A stretch of 10,130 nucleotides of DNA from JBBDRW01 sp040905265 (GTDB taxonomy: Bacteria; Bacteroidota; Rhodothermia; Balneolales; Balneolaceae): positions 1 through 10,130 of the forward strand of contig JBBDRW010000040.1 in NCBI GenBank assembly GCA_040905265.1, read 5' to 3'. Positions 1 through 6,683 of this stretch are shown piece by piece. The notes under the pieces were generated by a model. It ran no database searches. It saw nothing but the letters and a program-made list of their open reading frames with translations, and was not told where the DNA came from. The position numbers were made by a program, and so were the translations under genes. How positions within the stretch are numbered: position 1 is the stretch's first letter; each line of letters starts with the position of its first letter.

Positions 1-3000
1 AGCAGGTAAAAATACGTGGTTTCCGAATCGAGCTTGGAGAGATTGAAGCGTGCCTGACGAGCTTTCCTCTGATCAGTTCTTCGGTGGTGACAGTGAGAAG
101 AGGTGAGAGTGGCAATGAACTGGCCGGATATGTGGTTTTTCAAAGCGGTGTTGACGGCACGAGCCAGCTCTCCTCCGTTCGCGAACATCTCGCAAAACAG
201 TTGCCGGATTATATGATCCCGGCCTCGTTTGTTGTGCTCGACGAGATGCCGCTGACGCCCAACGGCAAGGCAGACCGCAAGGCTCTTCCCGAACCCGGCC
301 GGGAACAGCAAACCAGGGAAACCGACTATGTGGCGCCTGAAACACGGCTGGAAAGGCTACTTGCAACGTTATGGCAGGATGTACTTCATGTTGAGAACGT
401 CGGTGTCCGGGACAACTTTTTTGAGATGGGCGGGGATTCGATCAAGGGGGCTATTTTTGCCAACCGGATGCAGCAGCAGACCGGAGCTGTTTTCTATGTG
501 GTGGCCCTGTTTGAAGCACCGACCATTTCCGAACTGGTCGACTATATGCGCATCCATTACCCGGATACGGTTTCGGCTTTCGGGGATGGGGAAGAGCGTA
601 CTGCATCCGGGCGTCGACTTTCACCAGCCGATCTTGCAACGCTTCGCAATGCAATTGAGCCTCTGGCCCCTTATCCGCAAATTCTGAAGACACCGAAAAA
701 CCGCCGGGCCATATTTGTCCTGGCACCGCCCCGATCCGGTACGACTCTGCTCAGAGTACTGCTTGGCGGCCATTCACAACTCTTTGCGCCGCCGGAGCTG
801 GAACTGATGCCGTTCAATACGCTTGACGAACGCAGCGAGACCTATACGGGCGGGGATTCTTTTTGGCTGGAGGGAACACTCCGGGCGGTCATGGAGCTGA
901 AAAACTGTGACGCGGACAGTGCAAAAGCCATGATGGCTGAACGTGAAGCGGCCGGCATGAGTGTCAAGGATTTCTACGGCGAGATGCAAGAGTGGCTCGG
1001 AGAGCGCATGCTCGTGGATAAATCGCCGTCCTATGTACTGGATCCGCTCATACTGCAGAGAATTGAAGAGACGTTTGAAGATCCGCTGTACATTCATCTG
1101 CACCGCCATCCCTGTGGTATGATCCGCTCCTTTGAAGAGGCCCGGCTCCAGCAGATCTTCTTCCGTTATCCGCATTCTTTTACGCCCGGACAACTGGCTG
1201 AACTGATCTGGACGCATAGTCATCGTACCATTTCGGGTTTTCTCGAGTCCGTTCCGGACAGCCGTAAACTTCAGATCAGTTTTGAACAGATGACGCGGGA
1301 TGCGCAGGTTGAAGTAGAACGGATGTGCAGATTTATCGGGATCGATTTTCAGCCGGAGATGCTGGCGATTCATGAGGAACAGGAGAAGAAGCGACGGATG
1401 ACCGACGGTATCCATAAAGAGTCGACGATGCTCGGGGATGTGAAATTTCACACGCACAAACGCATTGATGCGACGGCAGCCGACCGCTGGCGCGAAAGCT
1501 ATGACGAAGACTTCCTGAGTAATGTGTCGCGGGAGACGGCCCTGGAATTGGGCTATGAGGGTGCTCATGTGTCCTTAATAGATGCAGGGGCAGACACTGA
1601 TACTTCACAGACTGGTATTCAGACCGGAGCAAGAAACGGTATTTCCGACAGTCGGAAAGAAAGTCAGAAAGACAAGGCCTGGAATAATAAACAGACAGAC
1701 GATACCGGCAGAAACAAGATTACCGAACACAGCAGAGACAAAGAGAATACTCAGGGCGGCAAAAAAGAGCAGCTGGTTTCCGAGCGCCCTCTTTCCTTCT
1801 CACAGCAGCGGTTATGGTTTCTGGATCAGTTGGAAGGCTCGGGAAATACCTACAACATGCCGGTTGCCCTCTGGTTGAACGGCCCTCTGGATACCGAGGC
1901 ACTTTTGAGGGCAGTGATGGCCATACCGGCCCGGCACGAGGTTCTCAGGAGCCGGTTTATAATGGAAAACGGAGAACCGGTTTGCCTGCTGGAAGAGACG
2001 TTGCCACCACCAACCATTGTGGATCTGCAACTGCTTGATCCCGAAGAGAAGGAAAAGGAGGCGGTTAAATGGCTGGAGCAGGAGAGTAATCGCTCCTTCG
2101 ATCTTGCCAAGGGGCCACTTTTCAGGGCGGTTCTGGTGAAACTGTCACCGGAACGACATCTGCTGATGATCACCATGCACCACATTGTATCCGACGGGTG
2201 GTCGGTGGGCATCGTCTCCGGAGAACTCGAGCAGTTCTACAAGCATTATTCGGGCATCGGCTCCGGGCATCACATCGGGTCGGTTCCCGGAAGCGAGCCT
2301 GGAGATGAAAATGTGTTGGTAAACGAAAATGGATCTCAAAATGGCAACGCAGCCGGATCCGCCCCGGAACCTCTCGCCAAACAGTACAGCGACTACGCCA
2401 CCTGGCAACAAAAGCTTTTCCGAGGGGGAGAACTGGACCGGCAGCTGGCATACTGGAAAGATCAACTGAGTGACAGCCCTGCATTGCTTGAACTTCCGGC
2501 CGATCACCCCCGTCCGGTTATGAAAAGCTACGAAGGCAAGACGATTCAGTTCAATATCGGAGCAGATCTGACTGAGAAAGTGAGAAAACTGGCCGAGAAT
2601 ACCGGAAGTACCCTCTACATGACACTTTTGGCCGTGTTTGGTGTATTGATGAATCGTTACAGCGGGCAAACGGTCATTCCTGTGGGTTCCCCGGTTGCCA
2701 ACCGGCGCGATATGAACTTTGAACCACTCATCGGGTTCTTTGTCAATACGCTGGTAATGAAAGTTACGGTCGACCCGGAAGAGTCTTTCCGGCAGCTTCT
2801 GAAACGGGTGCGGCAAATGGCTCTGGAAGCCTATTCCAATCAGGATGTTTCCTTCGAACAGATCGTTGACGAATTGCAACCGGAACGTAACATGGGGTAT
2901 TCTCCGCTATTCCAGGTTATGATGACCATGCAGGCGGGTGGCCTCACCCTGCCGAAACTAAGCGGCATTGAGGCAGAGGTAGCAGACTATTCGAACACCA

Positions 3001-5900
3001 TTTCAAAATATGACCTGACCCTTCTCTTTTCAGAAGAGAAGGGAGGACTCACCGGGTCTCTCGAATACAGCACCGATCTTTTTGAGGAGTGGCGTATCCG
3101 GCAGATCGGTGAGAATTTTATTGAACTGTTGACCGGTATTACGACGAATCCGTCGGCCTGTGTGAAACAGCTCCCGTTGTTGCCATCCTCTACACAGGAT
3201 CGCGTGCTGAAAGAGTGGAATCGTACAGATACAACGTTTACAACTCCGGACACTCTGCCTGAAACGATTCGCCAAACGGCGGCCCGTCATCCGGAGCGAA
3301 TCGCACTGGTGTGTGGTGAGAGCGAACTCAGTTATGGTGACCTTGAGAGACGGTCGAATCGCCTGGCCCATCTGTTATTGAGTCTCGGGGTGGAAAAACA
3401 GTCGAGGGTCGCCGTCGCCATCGGGCGCTCCATAGATATGGTAGTCTCCCTGTTGGCGATCCTCAAAACCGGATGTTCTTATGTTCCTCTGGATCCGACG
3501 TATCCGGCCAACAGAATAGAGATGATATTTGAGGATGCCGGAATTGAATGGCTCCTGACACACAGCTCCCTTCAGGAATCGATGCCGGTGTGCGATCGGG
3601 TAGTATGCATTGACCAGGTGATGCCGGATCTGGATGACAGCCAATACCCCGACACACCACCGGTCACAGAGATCAGAGGGGAGGATCTGGCTTATGTGAT
3701 CTTTACCTCCGGATCCACCGGCAGGCCGAAAGGGGTGATGATTCCTCACCGGGCAATGCTCAATTTCCTGAACAGTATGATCGAAAAGCCCGGAATTTCT
3801 GCCGATGATACAGTGTTGGCTGTCACTACGATCGCCTTTGATATCGCAGTTTTAGAACTTTGGGCGTCACTGGTTTCAGGCGCCGGGGTGGCCATTGCTT
3901 CGGAAAAGGATGTACGCGATGGGGAGGCTCTGCTGGATCTGATCCGGCGGCGGAAAATCACGCTGATGCAGGCGACCCCGGCTACATGGAACCTGCTTGT
4001 AGAAAGCGGCTGGGAAGGAACGCCGGAGCTCAAATGTCTTTGCGGTGGCGAAGCGATGCCGCGGCAACTGGCGGATGAACTGCTGACACGTTGCGGTACC
4101 GTATGGAACATGTATGGTCCGACAGAAACAACTGTCTGGTCGTCCATTCAGCAAATAGAAGGGGTGGGGCGTACTACAGAGGCGGTTGAACCGATCGGAC
4201 GGCCCATTGCCAATACCTGCCTCTACATTCTCGATGATGAGCTGAACCCCGTACCACCGGGAGTGCCGGGTGAACTCTATATAGGTGGAAAAGGAGTGGC
4301 TGCCGGATATCTGAATCAGCCGGAAATGACAGCCGATCGATTTCTTCCGGATCCGTTCAGGGAAGCCGGCCGTATGTACCGGACGGGTGATCTTGCACGT
4401 TACCGGCCCGACGGAGTTACCGAGTATCTGGGGCGGATGGATCAGCAGGTGAAATTGAGAGGCTACCGGATTGAGCCGGGAGAAATAGAGCATCAGCTCA
4501 GACAATTTCCGGGTATTTTACACTGTGCAGTGGTCATACAGGGAGATGGAGTGGAGGCGCGTCTGGCTGCATTCTATGTTTTGGAACATGAGGAAAATCC
4601 CGTTCAGGCAACGGAATTGAAGGCATTTTTGCATTCCCGGTTACCGGACTATATGGTGCCCACCGTCTATGTTGCCCTTGAAGAGATGCCCTTGACACCC
4701 AATGGAAAGATGGATCGAAAGGCATTGAAGAGCATGGAAGGGGGCCGGGAAATGCTGGGTTCTGTGTCCGGTTCGTCGGCCCGCGATATTGCCGAGTTGC
4801 GCCTGTTGAACATATGGCAGGAGTTGCTCGACGACCCGTCGGTTGGACACGATGACAACTTCTTTGACGCCGGCGGCCACTCCCTTATTGCGGTCAGGTT
4901 GATGGCCGCTATCGGGGTGGAGTTTGGCCGCCATCTCCCGCTTGCCACTCTCTTTCAGAACCCGACGGTAGCACAACTCGCCCGACAGTTGAAAAAAGAG
5001 GGGTCATCTGACCTGTGGAGCCCGCTGGTTGAAATTCGGCCGGGAAGTCCCGGGAACAGACCACTTTTTTGTGCGCCGGGGGCGGGAGGCAATGTGCTGT
5101 ATCTTCAGCCGCTTTCGAAATTCATCCGAAAAGAGACTCCCTTTTGGGGTCTGCAGCCGGCCGGCCTGGACGGTTTGTCATCGCCGGCTACTACAGTAGA
5201 GGAACTGGCATCCTGCTATATCGAAGGGATTGAAAAACTCAATCCGGATGGTCCGTGGCAGCTTTCGGGCCACTCATTCGGCGGGACGGTTGCATTTGAA
5301 ATGGCCAGACAACTCAGGCAAAAAGGTCGGGAGGTTGGTCGGTTGATACTTCTGGACAGCCCGGCCCCTCAGTGGATCATACCCACGGGGCTTGACTGGC
5401 CTCAGGCCGAGTGGCTGGCTCAGGTGGCTCAGATCGCAAGCCATCAATACGGAGTGAGTCTCGGACTGTCCGCTGAATCCTTTGCCGGCCTGAATGAAGA
5501 AGAGCAGCTATACCGTCTTCAGCAACGACTTATTGAGACGGGTGTGTTTCCAGCCGACTCCAATATCAACTATTTGAGAGGATTTATGGATGTTTACCGG
5601 TCAAACCTCCAAATGGAGTACAAACCGGAGGAGGAGAAAGTGGATGTTGATCTCCTGTTGATTCGTTCAGCTGATCTGCAACCTGGTGAAATTGCCGATG
5701 AGAAGGCTATACAGATCCGGTCACAAAAGGATCTCGGATGGAGCCGATGGATCGGCGGAAAATTGGATGTCGTTGAAGCTCCAGGGGATCACCTGACGAT
5801 GCTGAATCCGCCACACGTTGAAAAACTTGCCGTAATCCTGAACAGGACTCTGTCAGAAACCGGCACTCTAACCCCATCACCAACTCAAAAGCAGCAGTAA
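1..5900 (+). CDS. Nonribosomal peptide synthetase, 5'-partial: (A)-PCP-ST-C-A-PCP-TE
   Basis: This is the C-terminal 1,965 codons of a cytoplasmic multimodular peptide synthetase; the frame is open from nt 3, so the start lies upstream. Domains by nucleotide position: end of an adenylation domain (A8 motif QVKIRGFRIELGEIE at 3-47, A10 PLTPNGKADRKAL at 249-287); carrier domain about 330-555 (GGDSI, Ser 438-440); sulfotransferase about 696-1553; polar linker 1563-1781; condensation domain about 1785-3175 (intact HHIVSDG at 2178-2198, LCL-like C1 and C3 motifs); adenylation domain about 3249-4720; carrier domain about 4776-4998 (GGHSL, Ser 4881-4883); thioesterase about 5019-5856. It therefore holds the end of one module and a complete terminating module. 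All visible catalytic motifs are intact, so it looks functional. The type II thioesterase gene starts 5 bp after the stop. The domain calls are strong; the product is unknown because the upstream modules are outside the window. Confidence 0.97.
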   Translation, partial: QVKIRGFRIELGEIEACLTSFPLISSSVVTVRRGESGNELAGYVVFQSGVDGTSQLSSVREHLAKQLPDYMIPASFVVLDEMPLTPNGKADRKALPEPGREQQTRETDYVAPETRLERLLATLWQDVLHVENVGVRDNFFEMGGDSIKGAIFANRMQQQTGAVFYVVALFEAPTISELVDYMRIHYPDTVSAFGDGEERTASGRRLSPADLATLRNAIEPLAPYPQILKTPKNRRAIFVLAPPRSGTTLLRVLLGGHSQLFAPPELELMPFNTLDERSETYTGGDSFWLEGTLRAVMELKNCDADSAKAMMAEREAAGMSVKDFYGEMQEWLGERMLVDKSPSYVLDPLILQRIEETFEDPLYIHLHRHPCGMIRSFEEARLQQIFFRYPHSFTPGQLAELIWTHSHRTISGFLESVPDSRKLQISFEQMTRDAQVEVERMCRFIGIDFQPEMLAIHEEQEKKRRMTDGIHKESTMLGDVKFHTHKRIDATAADRWRESYDEDFLSNVSRETALELGYEGAHVSLIDAGADTDTSQTGIQTGARNGISDSRKESQKDKAWNNKQTDDTGRNKITEHSRDKENTQGGKKEQLVSERPLSFSQQRLWFLDQLEGSGNTYNMPVALWLNGPLDTEALLRAVMAIPARHEVLRSRFIMENGEPVCLLEETLPPPTIVDLQLLDPEEKEKEAVKWLEQESNRSFDLAKGPLFRAVLVKLSPERHLLMITMHHIVSDGWSVGIVSGELEQFYKHYSGIGSGHHIGSVPGSEPGDENVLVNENGSQNGNAAGSAPEPLAKQYSDYATWQQKLFRGGELDRQLAYWKDQLSDSPALLELPADHPRPVMKSYEGKTIQFNIGADLTEKVRKLAENTGSTLYMTLLAVFGVLMNRYSGQTVIPVGSPVANRRDMNFEPLIGFFVNTLVMKVTVDPEESFRQLLKRVRQMALEAYSNQDVSFEQIVDELQPERNMGYSPLFQVMMTMQAGGLTLPKLSGIEAEVADYSNTISKYDLTLLFSEEKGGLTGSLEYSTDLFEEWRIRQIGENFIELLTGITTNPSACVKQLPLLPSSTQDRVLKEWNRTDTTFTTPDTLPETIRQTAARHPERIALVCGESELSYGDLERRSNRLAHLLLSLGVEKQSRVAVAIGRSIDMVVSLLAILKTGCSYVPLDPTYPANRIEMIFEDAGIEWLLTHSSLQESMPVCDRVVCIDQVMPDLDDSQYPDTPPVTEIRGEDLAYVIFTSGSTGRPKGVMIPHRAMLNFLNSMIEKPGISADDTVLAVTTIAFDIAVLELWASLVSGAGVAIASEKDVRDGEALLDLIRRRKITLMQATPATWNLLVESGWEGTPELKCLCGGEAMPRQLADELLTRCGTVWNMYGPTETTVWSSIQQIEGVGRTTEAVEPIGRPIANTCLYILDDELNPVPPGVPGELYIGGKGVAAGYLNQPEMTADRFLPDPFREAGRMYRTGDLARYRPDGVTEYLGRMDQQVKLRGYRIEPGEIEHQLRQFPGILHCAVVIQGDGVEARLAAFYVLEHEENPVQATELKAFLHSRLPDYMVPTVYVALEEMPLTPNGKMDRKALKSMEGGREMLGSVSGSSARDIAELRLLNIWQELLDDPSVGHDDNFFDAGGHSLIAVRLMAAIGVEFGRHLPLATLFQNPTVAQLARQLKKEGSSDLWSPLVEIRPGSPGNRPLFCAPGAGGNVLYLQPLSKFIRKETPFWGLQPAGLDGLSSPATTVEELASCYIEGIEKLNPDGPWQLSGHSFGGTVAFEMARQLRQKGREVGRLILLDSPAPQWIIPTGLDWPQAEWLAQVAQIASHQYGVSLGLSAESFAGLNEEEQLYRLQQRLIETGVFPADSNINYLRGFMDVYRSNLQMEYKPEEEKVDVDLLLIRSADLQPGEIADEKAIQIRSQKDLGWSRWIGGKLDVVEAPGDHLTMLNPPHVEKLAVILNRTLSETGTLTPSPTQKQQ
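696..1553 (+). other. Integrated PAPS-dependent sulfotransferase domain of the NRPS
   Basis: This domain lies between the first carrier domain and the condensation domain. It opens with the 5'-phosphosulfate-binding loop APPRSGTTLLR (within 720-755) and continues with GGHSQLFAPPELELMPF. Further on come LVDKSPSYVLD and LYIHLHRHPCGMIRSFEEAR, where the Arg and Ser of RHPCGMIRS match the 3'-phosphate-binding motif. At roughly 285 residues it is full length for the family. The spacing and wording of these motifs recall the sulfotransferases of CurM and Ols polyketide synthases, which sulfate a carrier-bound beta-hydroxyacyl chain. Here the likely substrate is a hydroxyl on the aminoacyl or peptidyl chain held by the preceding carrier; that is inference. 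Unlike CurM, no thioesterase follows directly, so decarboxylative alkene formation at this point is not expected. Confidence 0.9.
1785..3175 (+). other. Condensation domain (LCL-like) of the terminal NRPS module
   Basis: The domain forms the peptide bond between the chain on the upstream carrier and the amino acid on the downstream carrier. C1 reads SFSQQRLWFLDQLEG, C2 RHEVLRSRF, C3 MHHIVSDGWS with the catalytic second His and the Asp-Gly, C5 IGFFVNTLVMKV, and C6 includes NQDVSFEQIVDEL. C1 and C3 follow the pattern of domains that accept an L-configured donor, which agrees with the lack of an epimerization domain upstream. One oddity is a Gly/Ser/Asn/Glu-rich insertion of about 38 residues (nt 2256-2369) before the YSDYATWQQ motif, where related domains usually have a short linker. 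Confidence 0.9.
3019..3043 (+). repeat. Perfect 10-bp inverted repeat inside the condensation-domain coding region
   Basis: CCCTTCTCTT at 3019-3028 pairs fully with AAGAGAAGGG at 3034-3043 across the 5-base loop TTCAG. It lies within codons for TLLFSEEKGG, and no T-tract follows on either strand, so it is not a terminator. Confidence 0.6.
3249..4720 (+). other. Adenylation domain, predicted to activate glycine
   Basis: The domain carries the core motifs: A3 FTSGSTGRPKG, A4 FDIAVLEL, A5 NMYGPTETT, A7 YRTGDLARY, A8 QVKLRGYRIEPGEIE and A10 PLTPNGKMDRKAL. Aligning by eye to the GrsA phenylalanine domain gives the specificity residues D, I, L, Q, L, G, M, V, W, K. That matches the established glycine code DILQLGLIWK at eight of ten positions, the other two being conservative (L to M, I to V). 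The stretch LMQATPATWNLL is also typical of glycine-activating domains. The glycine call rests on a manual alignment, not on a predictor run. Confidence 0.82.
5019..5856 (+). other. Type I thioesterase domain, chain release
   Basis: The C-terminal alpha/beta-hydrolase domain releases the finished peptide from the last carrier. The nucleophile elbow is GHSFGG with Ser at 5274-5276, the acid is Asp of LLDSPAP at 5355-5357 (27 residues after the Ser, the same spacing as in the surfactin thioesterase), and the base is His of GDHLTML at 5790-5792. The oxyanion region reads FCAPGAGG. Whether it hydrolyses or cyclises the product cannot be told from sequence. A tail of about 13 Thr/Ser/Pro/Gln-rich residues follows the domain. 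Confidence 0.93.
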
Positions 5901-5905
5901 AAATA

Positions 5906-6637
5906 ATGCCCGACCCGATCACATTATATGCGATCCCTTATGCCGGTGGACACTCTTTGGTCTACCGGAATCTCAAGCAGTATCTGTACCCCTCGGTCAC
6001 ACTTAAGACCCTTGAACTTTCCGGACGAGGATCGAGGGCCCGGGAACCATTGATAAGGGATGTGGAGGAGATTGCACAGGATTTGCTCGGAAAAATTCGG
6101 GGGGATATCACCGAGGGCAGTTACGCCCTGTTTGGACACAGTATGGGGTCGCTTCTGGCGTACCTGCTCTGTCGCAGTATTGCTGAAGAGGGGCTCCCGT
6201 TACCCAGACAGCTGTTCTGCAGTGGCCATGCCGCCCCCGCATCCAGAAAAAAAGATCCGTCATTTGCCCAGGCAAAATATTCCCTGTCAGCAGATGATTT
6301 TTGGGAGTATATTGACAGCCTCGGCGCACTTCCTCCCGAGGTGAAAGACCATGAGGAGCTGATGAGCTATTTTGAACCCATTTTACGGGCGGATATTCAG
6401 GCTCTTGAGTGTTTCGAATACAGGCCTGTTAACAGGCCTCTGGATGTACCCATAGCTGTTTTTTATGGAATCGATGACAGGGATACTCCTCTGCACAGCC
6501 TGTTGCCGTGGCAGATCGAGAGCCGGTCAACGGTCTCCTATTTTCCATTTGAAGGGGGGCATTTCGGGCTGTTTGAGCAGTTGCCCGAATTCTCTCAAAT
6601 ACTAAACCGATTTCTGGGCTTTTCAGCTGGCTTATGA
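5906..6637 (+). CDS. Type II thioesterase (stand-alone, NRPS editing)
   Basis: This 243-residue alpha/beta-hydrolase belongs to the GrsT/SrfAD group. Such enzymes remove wrong acyl groups from carrier-protein phosphopantetheine arms and so restore stalled assembly lines. Visible features are the N-terminal IPYAGGHS oxyanion region, GHSMGS with Ser79, FYGIDDRD with Asp190 as probable acid, and EGGHFGLF with His219. The length is normal for the family. One small deviation is ELSGRGSR, where most relatives have Pro-Gly-Arg. The ATG lies 5 bp after the NRPS stop with no clear Shine-Dalgarno, which fits co-translation or a leaderless-type initiation habit. Its place right after a terminating NRPS module makes the role in that pathway very likely. 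Confidence 0.95.
   Translation: MPDPITLYAIPYAGGHSLVYRNLKQYLYPSVTLKTLELSGRGSRAREPLIRDVEEIAQDLLGKIRGDITEGSYALFGHSMGSLLAYLLCRSIAEEGLPLPRQLFCSGHAAPASRKKDPSFAQAKYSLSADDFWEYIDSLGALPPEVKDHEELMSYFEPILRADIQALECFEYRPVNRPLDVPIAVFYGIDDRDTPLHSLLPWQIESRSTVSYFPFEGGHFGLFEQLPEFSQILNRFLGFSAGL
6422..6439 (+). repeat. Perfect 18-bp palindrome inside the type II thioesterase gene
   Basis: AGGCCTGTTAACAGGCCT reads the same on both strands. It encodes RPVNRP (residues 173-178 of the thioesterase), the repeated Arg-Pro codons being identical. Confidence 0.7.
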
Positions 6638-6670
6638 GGCCGTCCGGGATAACAACTAACCAAACATATA

Positions 6671-6675
6671 GAGGG
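6671..6675 (+). promoter_or_regulatory. Ribosome binding site for the DUF4350 gene
   Basis: GAGGG sits 8 bases before the ATG at 6684. It is one of only two convincing Shine-Dalgarno sequences in the window and supports this start, which also gives a proper signal peptide. Confidence 0.6.
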
Positions 6676-6683
6676 AAACAACA

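Noticed and set aside
84..86. Possible NRPS start codon
   Set aside because: The same frame is open to the window start and encodes the conserved A8 motif before this codon, so the real start is upstream. The codon is an internal Val (GTG).
696..1553. Alkene-forming ST-TE release as in curacin
   Set aside because: The sulfotransferase is followed by C-A-PCP before the thioesterase, so the two do not act on the same carrier as they do in CurM.
774..1568. Long open frame of 264 codons on the - strand
   Set aside because: It lies wholly antisense to the sulfotransferase domain, shows no recognisable motif, and is explained by the codon use of the + strand gene.
2145..2879. Open frame of 244 codons on the - strand
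   Set aside because: It is antisense to the condensation domain, whose motifs are unmistakable, and its translation has no family-like pattern.
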